Source: Candidatus Peregrinibacteria bacterium RIFOXYB2_FULL_33_20 (GTDB lineage Bacteria > Patescibacteriota > Gracilibacteria > UBA1369 > GWF2-33-10). Taken from it: a stretch of 64,000 nucleotides of DNA. The notes below the pieces were generated by a model that searched no databases, was not told where the DNA came from, and saw only the letters and a list, made by a program, of their open reading frames with translations. The translations under genes and the position numbers were made by a program. Shown in pieces: positions 38,962 to 53,900 of the stretch (position 1 is the stretch's first letter; each line of letters opens with the position of its first letter). The DNA is taken from contig MFXK01000013.1 in the NCBI GenBank assembly GCA_001788835.1, positions 18,922 through 82,921 on the forward strand, read 5' to 3'.

Positions 38962-41900
38962 TTATTGAGGTCCATTAGTTGGATTGACACCGTCACCTGG
39001 AGTAATTGTTGTTGTAGCACCTGGATCTCCAGTAGTTCCGCCGACTTCACAATTGCCTGCTACTTGACCTTCGATTACTGTTGTTGGTGGAGGAGGTGCA
39101 AATGATTGGTTTAGTTTAACCATCCCTCCGACTGCAAATTGTTTTGCTTGGATTTCTGCTGACTGTTCGGATAATTCATGGATAGTTTCTTGGTTGCCTA
39201 CTTTGCCAGCTATAATCCTAGCGTCAGGTTGTAAACTAATGCCAACTCTCTTGTAATATATACCGCCTTTTTCACTGATAGCAGTGGAAAGGTTGGTGCA
39301 TGGAGAGAAGATAACAAACCCGCCGGAAGCATCTGGCTTCAAATAATATTCATAACCATTGGTAGTATCTTTGACTTTTAGCAGTGTTTCATATTGAACA
39401 TTTAAATTTTCGTCTACAATTTCGGCATCAGTGATTTTGCTTATTTGATAATGCTTGCTTGGGTCTGTTATTGAGCCATGATTTTCAACAGGAACAGACT
39501 TTATATCTAATGTTTCACAATATCGATACATTTCAATAATTGATCTGAAGCTTTCCAGAGCTTGATTATAAGAGGTAAGTTGTTCTTCCGTAATTCCATT
39601 TGAGCCATATAAGTTTTGATTAATATTTTGTCTGTAAGCTTCTTGATTTAAGTGAGGTTGATAAAAAGTTTGTCTTAAATTTTGTAAATTTTGTAAGATT
39701 TGACCTTCTGTGCCGCTGTGTTGAGGGATGAAATATTCTAGGAAATCAGATACGGAAGAGGTAGCGCTGAGTTTCGCTCCGAGTGGAGAATTGAAAGTAT
39801 CAAAAGCGAATTTTTCCATTTCATATTCTTTTCTGATTTGATCGTAATTTGTGATCGTATTTTTGTATTTATCCAAAATATAACTGAATAACACATCATC
39901 AAGCGGTTTGTCCAAAAGTGATCCGTGATTATATGCTTTCAAAATTTCGTTTAACGATGGTTCTGTTTTTAACTTGATGGCAATATCCATCACATCGCCA
40001 GCGCTAGTAATAGATTTATCTGCCATTAAAGCCTCAAGTTGAGTATTAAATTCAGTTGTTTTTTGAGCAATATTCTGGTTATTGAATGCTTGCAGAGTTT
40101 CAGAGGAAGTTCTGTCCAGTCTTGAGGTTCTTAATTCTGGAGTTTCTGGGATCGGACTTAAGAAATATAAGCAGGCATCATTAATGGTTTTGAAGTCAGA
40201 GTCGCCTGAATCTAGCCATAGTTTCTTGTAGTTATCGCTGAATATGAATTTGGATAAAATATCCGGATCAGTGTGGATCAATGTCCTAGCGCCTGATCGG
40301 CTGTATCGATTATTTTTAACACTGGTGGAAACGATTGAATCCCAATCTGGATCACTGGTATTGAGACCTAATAGATCAACTTGCATATTTGGGCTTTTGG
40401 TCTGAATAAAAGTGCTTAATTCAGCCATGGCCGCCTGCATTTCGGTAGATAAAGGGTCAGCGTAAGAAGTGATTTTGAGGACCTGAACATTTTCTACTAA
40501 TTGCATGTAAGTTTCCAAATCTTCTGAATTGGCTTGTTTTAACCAAGCTTTTAATTTGGATTGATCTGATCTCAAGACTCCAGTGATTTTATTTAAGACT
40601 TTCTGAGCTAAATCATTCGCTTGAGCTAATTTTTCACTCTCTTCCAAATTAGCAATGCTTGGATGATTAAGCATGATGTTGACTAAGAATTTGCCAGCGG
40701 TGGTGTAGTTGCCTTCAGAAGTTTTTAATTGTAAATCCCCAATTGCTCTATCATACATATCAGATAAATTATATTGTTCCCCAAATTCAGGATTTTCTTT
40801 ATTTTCTTTTGCGATGGTTGGATTGTTGTCTAACCTGTTTACTAATCCAGGACACTTGGCAGGAATGAACTTGGTTGTTTGTCTTAAAGTGTAGTAAACA
40901 ATATAAGATAATAGATATTCTCTTTCTGCCGCGGTTGGATATCTACCATTGTTATATTCATCTTTTAGCAGTGAATTAGATTTAATTGCTTCATTTAGTT
41001 CAGATATAAATCCTGGATAATTGTATAAAACATCCATGATTGTTGATGGATCGTAAGCATCAATGTTATGAATATCAATCATGGTATCAGCAAGAACTTT
41101 GTCGATATTTATTAAGCCTTTTGCTTCAGGCAAGAACTCAAGCCCGTGTTTGTCTTTTGTTCCAACCAAAGCAGGAGTCATTAATCTAAGGTCTTTCTTC
41201 TGTTGATCAGATAACAATTGATATTCTATAAATTTTTTGTCGATAGGGAATTGATGATCTTCATTTGGAGTGAGGTATTTGGCAAGATCATTCACTCTTT
41301 GCTGGATTTGGCTGAATGCTTCAGGATTATTTAGGCTAAATGCTTGTTTAAGATTATAAAGTTGAATCTGTTTTATTAATTTGGCTTCTTGTTGCCTTAG
41401 GGCGGTAATTCCTTGCTGATCTTTTTCACTAGGGTTAGCTTGATTAATTAATTTTTGTAGTTCAGATTGAACCTCATCTAAAGCTGTTTGATCGGTGTTT
41501 GATGGAGGATCTATTAAGCCTAGTTTTTCTTCCAGCAATAAGTGATAGATAGTTGGCATACGAGCGATAAACTGATCTCGATTTTGTGATAAATAATTTT
41601 GTAATCCAGCTTCCGTGTACTCGCAAGAATTTAAATTTTGAATAAGTTTATTTTTGGCGCCGAATTTGATAACGGCGTAAAGAATTTTGTCAAATAAAGT
41701 TTTAACTGAAGTTAAATTATCAGCTGATTTATAAAATTTTTCTACAGATTTGAAAATGCCGGTAGAAGCCAAAGCTTCATAAACTTGAGAGCCGAGTAAC
41801 TCATTGACATAAGTTGGGAGAGATTTTTTTGGATCAATCTTGTTAGATTCATTCGCTCTAAAGATTGTGCTGATTTGATCGCGTGAAGAGAAATTAATGT

Positions 41901-44900
41901 CTTTAATGAAAGTTTTGTAGTTTTCAAAAGTTTCTTGAAGGTCTTGCGGTTTAGTTTTTATAAAATTGAAATATTCTTGTGTATATTTCCTTTTGTCTGT
42001 GGCAAGATCAGTTTTATATTTTTCTGCTGTTGTTTGTAAAAATAATAGATATTCTCTGTTAGTTACAGACATTGATTCAATATCTTCATAAATTTTTTCT
42101 GCTCCACCGTAACGGAGAGTTTCGATTACATGCTGGTCATAAGTATGTAATTCTTTAAGTTCAGTAGCTAAATCTAATTTCGCTTTTAAATCTAATTCTC
42201 TTTCCATGGCCGATTTGCCATTAACTTGAGTGGTTTGATCTATTCCAGCTGCAATAGTGTCATGTTCTGTTTTGGCATCGCCATTCTTGATGTCCATGGC
42301 ATCGCTGATAGTTTGGTTGGTGCCATTGATATATTGCAAACTATAGCTACTGCTGTGTTTCATAATATAATCAAGACTTGGCACGGTTTCGCGTCTGTAA
42401 CTTTCTATGGCCATCAAATGATAAAAGGCGGCGAAATATGATTCTTCCAGAATATCCTTTGCGTCTTTTAATCTATTACCTGAAATTGCTAATATATAAT
42501 TATTAATTTTATCTTTTAAATAAGATTTTAGATCTCCTTGTTTTTCATTTTCGTTTATGGTGATACCCATGAAAGAGAAATATTCACTAAAAATTTTTGA
42601 AAGGTCATCTTCATTAATAGTATCAATATAAGTAAATATATCTGTTGGGTATTCATATTCTCTTTCTTTTGCATTTGCTTTTTTCTCTAGTCTATTTAAA
42701 TCCTTACCAATTTTTTTAAATTTATTTGCAGTGTTTTCATTTATTACGTCTTTTTTATTTTGTTTTTTCAAATATTCAGCAAAGTTTTCAAATCCTCTTA
42801 CTTCTTCTATTCTTGCAAATCTGATTGAAATAATTTCATGTTTAACGTAACCACCATTTTTTGCCGCGTAAATAATGGTGTTGCGACTGATCAGCGGTGT
42901 ATATCCGGATCTGAATGATAAATAAAAATTTGGACCATCAGTACGTAAATATTGTTTGAATGGTTCATCAATCCAGACTTCAACCAAAGCATTGTCTGCA
43001 TCTTGAATATTCATTTTAGCTTCATATTTATTAGGTTCGCAATTTTGATTTTTCTCAAAGTTAAGACCTGACTCTGCGACTGCCTCATTGTATTCATCAA
43101 GATAGCTATTAAAAGAGCCTAATGATCTTGGTTTTTGTTGCAAGCCTTGGCCAACATTAACGCTACGGCTGGCTAATACAACAGGACGACCTTCACTACT
43201 TAGTCTTACACCCGGGAGATCAGCTCGAGAGAATCGGTGTTTAGCTCTCTGCATAGCATTGTTTTGTAACTGTTCTAATTCAGGGGAAATTTTCCAGCCA
43301 AAACCGGCAATTATATCCCTGTTTCGGTTAAGTTTGCCAGTGGTGACAGTATCTAGGATTTCTCTGCTTACCGCTTCGGGAGGGAAGACTCTGAAAGTTT
43401 CAATTTTGTGTCCGAAATCAATGAGGATCTTGAAATAAGGTGTGCCGTTTTGCCAGCCTATTTCTAATCCTCTCCACCTTGGGCCTTCTTTTTTGGCCAT
43501 GGCTAGTTTGAATTCCGTTTCGTCAGATTGCATTATTAAATCCATGGCTTTCTTGGTCACGCTTTCTGCTAAGATTTTTGCATCGTTTGGCTCTTTGAGC
43601 GTAGATTGGGCTTCGCTGGAAGCCAAAAGTTGCGCTTGAATTTCTTTTTGTAGATTTTGGGAAGTTTCAGCAAGATATTCCTGGGTTGAATTTTGCAAAT
43701 TATCAAATTTTTTCTTGGCTTCTTCTGCCAGGCTTTGACGCATTATTCCAATTGATCCGCCCATACCTAATACTCCAATATTGGCTTTGGCAAATAGAGT
43801 TACTGCATTTAATTTTGTTTCAACGTGACCGCTAACACCTATTGCACTAATATCTATTCCTCCAGACAGAGCAGAGTTTTCGTTAAAGGCGTGAGTATAT
43901 TCAACCCCACTATGCAAACCAAATGCTTGTGCAAATTCAATAGGCGTAATAGCTGGGTTTTGTCCGATTATACCATTTGGACTGAGTATTGATCTGATTT
44001 GAGTTGCAATACCAGCTGAAATAACTAATGTATCTTTTTTTGATAATTGTAATTCACCTTCTGCATTTAGTTGTATTGATTGAAGTCCTGGCGCTTGAGC
44101 TTTAATTCTGAATTTTACAGGACCTTCGCCAAGTTCAAGTGTTGGCAATTCAAATGCCATCAAATCACCTAAATGAGAAAGCCCACCAAGGATATCAATA
44201 TTTCCACAAATAAGATTTTGCCAAGCTTCACCTGCATTAGTTCCAATATTTTCTTTTATATCTTTTTTAAGTTGGGATCTCAAATCACACCAATCTTGAC
44301 TTAATTGTTCTCTGGACGGGATTTGTTGTCCAAAAATTTGATAGCATGAATTAAGTTGCTGGTATTGTTCTTCTGTGAGACTGCTTTGATAATCATAAAC
44401 AGTGCCAAATAGCACGCCACCTAAATATTGAGTTTTGGCTTCTGGACTTGGAATTTTGTTGGCTTGATTGAAAATGGCGGTTAAAGCGTTTTTTTCATTT
44501 ATTAAAGTATACAAAGCTTGCAAAGTTGGACTATCATTGAATACTTGTGCGGCTTGTTCAGGATCAGTAATCGTGAGTTCGCAATAATCCATCCAATCAT
44601 TAGCAATTTTATTTGAATTTAAATTAGGGTCTTCGCCATTAGCATATTTTTCTTGTAAATTTGAAGGTAAATAGGCTGTATAAATTCTTTTAATATTTGG
44701 ATTGTCTAAAGTTTCTGTTAAAGAAAAGCCGATTTGTGATCTTCTTGAACCATTAGTATCCTCTGAATAATGTGCGAAATATTCAAAAGATTTATTAACG
44801 GCTAATTTAAGATTAATTAATGAGTTATTAATAACTGGAAGGATTTCTTTGACAGCTTTTGATATTGTTTTACTGGTAAATGCTTTATCAACCATAGCAT

Positions 44901-47900
44901 TATAATCTGGCTCAGGGGTGCCTTTTTTTATTTTGTCATAATATGCTTTGAGTTGTTTGGCATATTCCCAGATTGTTTCAGTTTTTAAGATTTGTCCTTG
45001 GCTGTTGGCCATTTCAAAAATTTTCAAAAGAGATTCTTGGATTTCTGGATGTTCTGGGAATGATTCACTAATTAATTCAATGGTATGTTTGGCTGATTCT
45101 ATATTTCTTAAATTATCAGTACCTTTAGCAGCAACTCTACTTAGAACTTCGTATTCTTCAGGTTTAAGATTGCTATAAACATCAAATAATTCTCTTGAGT
45201 CAGCATGTTCAGAAAAATATTTTTGAATTTTATTTATAGCTTTGTCTTCTGAATCATCTCTGAATAATTGAAGTTTAGTTTGCAATTCGGTGTCATAGTG
45301 TTTTCGCAAACGGTCAGAATTATCGATGCTGTCTTGACTATTTTGAATTCTGTTTATTTCTTGTTTCAAAGCCGAGATAGCTGAATTTTCAGTATTTTTT
45401 GCTTTGTTTAAACTTTTTAACTGATCTTGAGCGCGTTTGAGAGCTTCAAGTATATCTTTGAGTGATGTTTCTGATTCAGTAGATTGTGAACTTGAGTTGT
45501 TATCTGTTGACTCAAAAATCGGCTGCAAGAAGTTCATAGCGCTTTCTAGCTGAACTGGAGCAGTGAAAGCAACTGTACCATCATCTGCGCGTTTTGCATT
45601 AAAGATAATGCTAGAGCTGTCAAAAGATGTGTCTAAGGCTGATACTCCTAAAATTTCATTTATCTGAATGAAAGAGGTTTTAACTGAAGCAGTAGGCTCA
45701 GCATTATTAGCCCGACCACAATAAAGTTCAGTAATGTTTTGTTGTAAATATTGAATGCTCTTTTCAGCTTTGGACATGTCCCTTTGCGCTGTATCAACAT
45801 CTTGTTTCTGTGTTTCTAGTTGAGATTTTTGTGCCTTTAAGTTTGTAAGTTGAGTAGTTAGCTCATTATTGAGTTTAGTTAATCTATTTATTTCTGTTGG
45901 ATTTGGAACGAGTTGTTCTTGTAGAGCAGTAATTTCAGATTGATTTGCCTCTATTTGACTTTGGATAGGTGATATTTTTTTGTCAAGGTCGCTTATTTTT
46001 TCATCTAGTCCTGCGTTGTTAGGGGCATTAATAAAAATTTGTTGATTTTCAAATATTTGCTTTTGCTCTTTTAGTGCTCTTAAATTTCTATCAATATCTT
46101 GTCTATATGACTCAATTAAATCTTGTTGTGTTTTAATTTTGTTTTGATCTTTCTTGCTTAGATTGTTGTAAGCTTTTAAAATATCAATAAATTTAATCCT
46201 ATCCTCAAAATTCATATTTTGTGTTTGAGGAAACTGTGAGTCAAGTAATTCATTTTGAGCATCTATAATTGTTTGTTGTTGATCGATTTGTTCATTTAGA
46301 TTATTCAATCTCGTGTGGTGGTCGCTAATTTCTGCTTGTACGTCAGCGATAGCTTTTTTTCTATATTCTTCAGATTTGAGAGTCCAAATTTCGCAGAATT
46401 TTCCGATCAAACCAGCACTCGTTTCAAGTTCATAATCTGGATTTTTATTTTGGTATTTTTGATCTATTTCAGTAATTTTTTGTTGTGCTTTTTGAATGTC
46501 TTTTTTAGCTTTGGTAATTTTTTCTTCTAAATCTTTTTTAGTTGTATCATCAGAGCTTTCTAATCCTAATTGCCATTTATTAATGTCTTGTGTTTTTTTT
46601 CTGATTATTTCAAGATACTTGTTTTTTTCTTGAGCAATATATCTTTGTCTGTCGATTGTCATTGATATGAAAGCTTGCTCAAGTGATTTATTAAATCCAA
46701 CAATTGCCCCGCCTTCGTGGTGAGTCAGAAATTCATAAAGAGCTTCATGATCAGCAGTGATATCGCCATAACCTCGGACTTCTGTTGCGTAAGTACTGGT
46801 TTGATAACTAGCCTCTTCAATTTCTTCTTTTTTTAACCAAGCACCGACTTTTCTGGCCAGACTTAGCGAAATTCTTGGACCTGAAGCATGAATATCCAAA
46901 ATATCAGCTAATTTGGCTTTATCTTTGTCTGGCGCGCCAGCATATCTTTCTTCAGATAGTGAAGTTGATAGTTTTTGAGGATTTCTAGTTCGGAAACATT
47001 TTTTGTTTTTATAAATAGTTTCAACTAGTTTTGGCATTAAAAAATCTGGTATGTCGTTTAATACCCGATAAATATCTTTGCCAAAAGCCATGTTGTGAAG
47101 CACGGTTTGGGTTAATGGATTCAAGCTCGCAATTGCCGCATTAATATCAGAATCAAGTTTTACTGAACTCAAGGCCCACATTTGATTGCCATAATCAAGC
47201 CATTGATCTTCGTGGGCGGTGTAGGCAACTGCCCTCAAAATAGCATCAGGATTGTTCTGGCAATAATGAATAATTGACCGGCTTATTTTTGGATTAGTGG
47301 ATGACTGTAAACCGTTTATGAATTTATTGATGGCTTGTTTGCTGATGCCAAGTGACTCTTCTGTTTTAAGTCTTGGATCAAGTTTTGTTTGGGTTTGAGT
47401 AATTATATCTTGATAACCGTATGGGCCTTCAAAATCTCCAGCAATTTGGCTGATATTTTCTAAATTTTTCAAATTCATTCGTAGTCTTTCTTTGACAATT
47501 CTGTTTTGTCTGACAGCATTTAAATAGTATTCATAAGTCCATTTCTGACTAAGTTCAATAAACAATTTTTCAGTACGTGCGACTTTTAAATCTTTTTGCG
47601 GATCGTTGGAGCCACTAATTTTTTCAATTATTTTTCGTTTAGCACTTTGCAATTCTTTGGCATATTTTTCTTTATCTTGCGCGAAATCTTTTTGCATGAC
47701 TTCAAGGATTCTGTCTAATTCGGTTTTGTTTTTTTGATTTCCCATTACCTCCTGCAACTTTTGTCTCATTAAAAGAGGATTTTCCATTAATTTTCTAAAT
47801 TCTAATTCAGCCACAGTTCTCTTTTCGGCATCGGCAGTTTTGGGATCGGTTACGCCATGTTTTTTGTAAATTTCTTTCTTGATGATGGCAATGGCGGCAT

Positions 47901-50900
47901 CGGCAGTAGTTGGTTCAACTCGACTTTGATTAGGGCTAAATTCATACCAGCTGTAGGTATTGCCTAAGCCATAAAGAGTGTAGTTCTCATGATTACTTGG
48001 TTCTCTATTTAATGGGTAAGCGATATCGTAATATTCTTCTGATTCCTGAGTGCTAATGTCGGCTTTGTGAGCGAATATTTTTCGGAAAACATTAAGCAAA
48101 AGATAAGCGTTTTCTAAGAATAAATTAGTTTTTTCATAACGATCAGCGATTTCTGTAATGTAGCATCTGCCTGCTTTGATTTCTTTTTGGGTGGAAATTG
48201 GCAATCTGCCATAATCAATACCGCAAGCTTTTAGTAATTTTACTGATTTTTTGAAGTTTGTTGGGTCTGGCTTAAGGCTTAATTTTTTTAATTCTTCCAT
48301 GATGGACATTCTTTCTTTGAATTCCGCGACTGGACTGGCTGTTCTTTCCAAACCATCCCAAATGCCACGGAAGAATCCTGATGATCCTTGCAAAGAATTG
48401 AATCCAAGCAGTAATAAATCATTGAGCTCGATAGTATTGTTATCGCCGCGGGAAATAATGCTTGGTAATTGATTGAAAGACAAAAACATCTGATCAGCAA
48501 TGGCTTTGATATTTTGGCCAAAATTCGCATATTGAAGATTTTTTTCAAATTCTTCTCGGGCTTGTCTTCCCACTCGCCCCCACTGGTCAAACATTTCTCT
48601 TGGCACGGTAATTTGTCCGTAAGTATTGTCAATTAATCTCATCTTGGTAGTAAAGCTCGTAGCCTCAGTGCCATCATATTCTTGCTCTAAGAATTTCAAA
48701 GCAGGACTGCTGGTGAGAAGATTGTTAGCTTTATCAAGTCGGTATTGGTAGTCAGGGACTTTGGCGGCCAAGATGTCTGTTTTTTGTCTTTGCAGATCAG
48801 CTATATCAAATTCTAGTTGTTGAATGGCAACATAACCATCGCCATAAACACCATAACTTTGCCATTGAATTAATTGTTTTTGTTTTTCTAGAATTTGAGA
48901 GTCTAGCTCTTCTAATTCTTGTTGATTAGCTTCAGAGAGTTGAGTGGCGTGTCCAGCCTCGACTTGAATAGTATAAATTTCTCTCAATAATTGAGTCACA
49001 TCTTGTTCTGATCGGAAAGCTTTTTCCTGGAGGCTTGCTTTTTGGTCTGGTGTACCAGCTCTTAGGTCAACTTCAGGTGATTTAGCTGGTTGTCTTTGAG
49101 AAATATTTAATTGTTCAGCGAAGAAAGATTGTGCCTGTGGCTTGAATTTTGGAATATTAATACGTAAATTATCTTCGGCGGCAATGTCTAAACTTTGCAT
49201 GCCGATTGTTGAGCCTAAGGCAGTGCTATGCATAGCATTGTTAGCGCAAACTAACCTTAATATTGTCTTACCTAGCTGTTTATCTTGTTCGTTTGGATCT
49301 GGATATTTGCTTGCTAGCATTTCTTTGTATGTTGCGTATTCAGGTATGCCTGTAAATGTTTGGTCTAAGCCTTTGGCTACGCTTTGAGCTAAAGCTGAAT
49401 TTTTTTCTCCGGATTTAGCTTTTAATGTTTCTGTAGGTGAGATTTTGTAATTTTCACCTTGTGCGTCAATAGATATAATATAATTTTCATCATGATAAAT
49501 TTCTTTATAAGATTCTGGTGTTGTATCTAAACCGAATGTTTTGGTGTCTAAAGCTTGTTGTGCTTCAGTTGACGCCCGTCCTTCATATCTTGCCCAAGCG
49601 GCATCTAATTCTGCTTGTAAAATGTCTCTTACTTTTCGTGAAGGGATTTCATTAGTCTCTAACTCTAAAATCCAGTCAAAATCATAGAAGTCACCGTCAG
49701 GTCCTCTGAAAAAATGCTCAAGCGTTTTCTTCTTTCCTTTATCATCAGTGAGTGTGTTTCCTAATTTATTAATATCTGGCTCACTTAAATCTTTTTCGAT
49801 GGATAAAATCACTGTTTTAGCCAATTGATATTTTGAATTAAGAAGATTATCTGTCACTTTTATTTTTTGTTCTTTTCCTTCTGAATCTTTTATTATTTTA
49901 TAGCCTCTTTTGAAATCTTGAATTTGGGTTTTTTCTGTATCAGTAAGATATTCTGAAAGCGTTGATTCTAGTCCTGGGAAATAGCTTCTGTTGTTATCAG
50001 CTTCATATGTGAGTATATCCCATGAAAGACTGTTTGGAGGTATTATTTGAGCTTCAACGCTTAATCCTTGAGTTTCCATTTCTCCTTGTTTTTCTGGTTT
50101 AGTTTCTTGCGTGGCCGGCATTGATAATTGTACAGTTTGAATATCTGCTGGTTGAGTCTCAGGAGAGAAAATCTGAATATTCTGGAAAAATAGTTTTGCA
50201 TATTCTGTGACGTCAAATTGATATTTTTTTTCTTCATTTTGAGTGGCGGTAATATCAAATGAAGCGGTTTGATAATCTTGATTATCTAAAGCAGTGAATT
50301 TTACTGAGGCTCTGGTTCCTTCCAGTTTTATTCGTACAAGAATTGGTGTTCTATTTGTTTCTCGTAAGACGCATTGCCAAGGCTGATTTTCAGAAATATT
50401 TTGTTCCACGCCAACTTTTGCGTTTAATATTGTAAAACTGGCATTGGCTAGGCCCTGAGCTGTTATTACCTTGTTAAGTTCGTTATGTAAAATGTCAGGA
50501 TTTGTGCTTAAATTAATACTAGGCTGATTTGATTGGAAAGCTTGAGAGAGTTGTTGATCAAGATCTATGCTTGTCATAGATACAGGAGCTGTAGCTTTAA
50601 ATTTTATTAGTTGAGTTCGACCAATAACACCAGAATTGGCTAGATTTTCACCATAAGCAATGGTTAGTCGGCTACGATTTGTATTTAATTCAAGGGTGTT
50701 TAATTCTTGCCATTTCAAAGCGTAGGCAGTGAAAATTTTATATTTAGCATCATTTGGCAAAGAATCAAAATAGGTCTCATTTGTTAACGCTTTCCAGTCA
50801 ATTAAGTCTGGAGAAGACGCAAGTTGTTGTTTTGCATATTCAAAGCTAATCTCACCTAATTTATTTAATACGGCACTTAGTTGATTTGTATTTGTTGTTA

Positions 50901-53900
50901 TATTTTCTAGATCAGATATTTGTTCAATAGTGGTGATAAAATCAGACGGTTTTTGTGATAGATTAGTGGTATTTTCTGCGTAGGTATTAGCAAATGCGGT
51001 TTTTAGTTCATTGTTTACGCTTAATTGTTGTATTTCGTTTTTGTCATTAGTTACTCCTTGCGCTAAAGCAAAATTGTATACGTTAAGATTTTGATTGGAC
51101 TTAATATAATCAGTTAAAGTTTGTTGATGTCGAGGATTATTTTTGTCGAAACCGGTAGATGGAGAGGAAAGTAAATTTGCATTGATAACGGATCCTTCAA
51201 GCGCATGAGTAGCATAATACTGTTGAGCATATGTTATTGTTTCTTTGCCATAATCAGTATCAGGAGATGGACGGAAGGTTGGAGGTAACGCTGAATATTT
51301 ACTAGCATTAAATAAAGATCGTTGAGCTTGTTCCCAGGTCTCCAGTTGAACGGCTCGTTGGACATTTGTTATTGTGGCAATATATTCAGGCGATGTTTGT
51401 AAAGCTGGTTGTTTAGTAGTGAATAGGTAATAAGCTTTTGTTAAAGGTAAGATATCGTTAACATTTGAAGATATCGATACACAGGCTTGGAATTGTTCAG
51501 GTGATATTTTTAATTGCGTATTGTTAAATATAGTTGCAACCAGGTTCTCGTTTTTTATTTCAAACGGATTTAAATCTGTTCTGATACCACCATTCGCATC
51601 AAAAAAGTATTGATTATAAGCTGATTCAATAATATAAGCAGATTTTGCTCTGAATAAAGTTTCTTTTGCTTCGGCTGAATTTTTATCTTGAATTTTTGAA
51701 TATTGCTCCCAATATTTTTGTGTTGAAATATATCTTCGCGCTGAAGGAGATGAAAGAGTTTTAATCATTGAATTTTCTTGAACTGCCGGATTAATAATAT
51801 CTCTTAATGCCTGGTCTTGAGATGAAAGTTTTTCTGTAGATTTTATATTTAATGAGCCAAAAATTTGAGCTAATTCACTTGGATTGAAGTCTTGAGGTTT
51901 GTTTATAATTGGGGCATAGGCACTACCTTCTACATTCAATACAGTAAGTTGAGGTTTAGGATTTGAATCATTTGCTGGAGTGATTCTGATTATTAATGAT
52001 GTTTCATCGCTGAAGTAATAAACTCCTTTTAATAAGATAGTTCGAGGTTTGCTTGTGTCCACTTTAGGCATGTTTCTTAACGCTTCACTCAAATTATCAT
52101 AAGTTACAATAGTTTTTGTTAATAAGTTTTCTATTGCTGTTTGAGCGGTATCTTTGAGAATTTTGTTTTCTTGCTGGTCTTCAATCCCATTGTTAGCAAG
52201 TAATGCTTCTGTTAGTTTGTCTTCACTTGTGTTGCCCTGTTCGAAGAATTTAAGGGCATATTTATCACAATAGTCTTTGTACAAGGCTTGAATTTCTGTA
52301 TCGCTAATTTTCCCCTTTAAAATTTCAAATGGAAAACCTTGATCAAAAGTTCCTGTGATAAGATTTTTTAATTTTTCAGTATATAGTTTGTCTAAAACTT
52401 CATCAATTTTTCTTCCTTTTGTCGTGTCAAGACTAGCAATACTGATTACTGATTTTAATAGTTCATCTAATGTTTTTTTGTCTTTAATATCTTTAAATTT
52501 TTCTAATTGTTCTAATGTTATTTGGGTGAAGCCTTGTCTTAAAATATTATTTCCTTGTGCTTCAGAATCTATTTGTTGATTAAATACTTTGGTTGGAGTT
52601 AAACAGAATTTTGACCAAGTTAGATCTGATTTATTTCCTGAAATATATTTTTCTAAATTAGCTTTAGCTTCAGCAGTTAAACCATTTGTGTCAATTAAGT
52701 TAGAAGCAATTTGAGGTTCTATAATTGTTGCGTCTTGGCGAAGTTTTATTTCATCACTAATTTGGAATCCTTTTGAAGAAGATATAGCTTCTTTATAATG
52801 TTTTTCTGCTATGAATAAAACAAGGGAGGAGCCAGGTACAGTTTCTATATTTTTTGTGAAATTTGGGGCTAAATTAGGATTTTCCCATTGAGCTTCAGTA
52901 ATTTTTTGAAGTAAATTTACATTAAAAGTTTCAAAATCAGCCTTTTCTTGAATTAATGATTTAGCAAAATTTAAAGTTAAAAGTGAATCTAATTGAACAG
53001 AATTCCATATTTCTTCTAATGTTTGTCTTAAATCTACAATTTTCGCAATATTCTCAATTGCAGTTTTATTTTTTTCTATGAATTGATCAAATGTTTCTGT
53101 TGATTGAAGTTTAATTTTTCTATCCTCATCAGTAGTTGCAAGCTTTAGAGCTGGAGATTTATATAATTCTATTGCTGAAGTTACAGCATTATATGAAGTT
53201 TCGAGTTTTTCATATGATGCTATGTCATAATTATTATCAGGTTTTTTAGTTTGTTCAAATTTTCTCATTAAAGCTAGAATTGTTGGATTTTCTATTGTTC
53301 CAAAATTAATTTTTGCAATTAAAGTTTGTGCTTTTTCTGATGGAGTTGGTGGATATAGAGTTAATTTTAATTGTTCAATAATATTTTCTAAATTATCACT
53401 GAAATTAACTTTCTTTTCTGCAAGATATATTTCATATTTATTTCCAGTTGTTTTTGCGAATTTGTATGATTTGCCATCAGGTCCTTTTATCAATATAGAA
53501 TAATTTTTTGCTTTTCTTATAATTGCATCATTTTCTAGTAACATTATCAAAGATTGAAAAGATTCAACACTTGCACGTCCTTTTACAGCATCTTGTTCAC
53601 TGAATTGATGCCTCAAAATTCCAAGATCATTATTAAGAAGTGATGAAAGGGCTTGCTGTTCTCCTTGAATGGTAGTTTCTTTTCCTGATTGATTTTTAAT
53701 TATAAAAGTATCTGTAATTAAATTATCTTGAATATCTTTTGCCATTCTAAATTCTAGAACTTGGCTGTTAGATTGAAATTTTATAATTCTATTCTTTGCA
53801 CGATCTGGATCAAGAGCAAAATTTAATTGAGCTAAAACATCATTATAGTTTTCAATTCTTTCAGGAATATTTACTGAGATAACGTCTGCATCTGGAGCTT

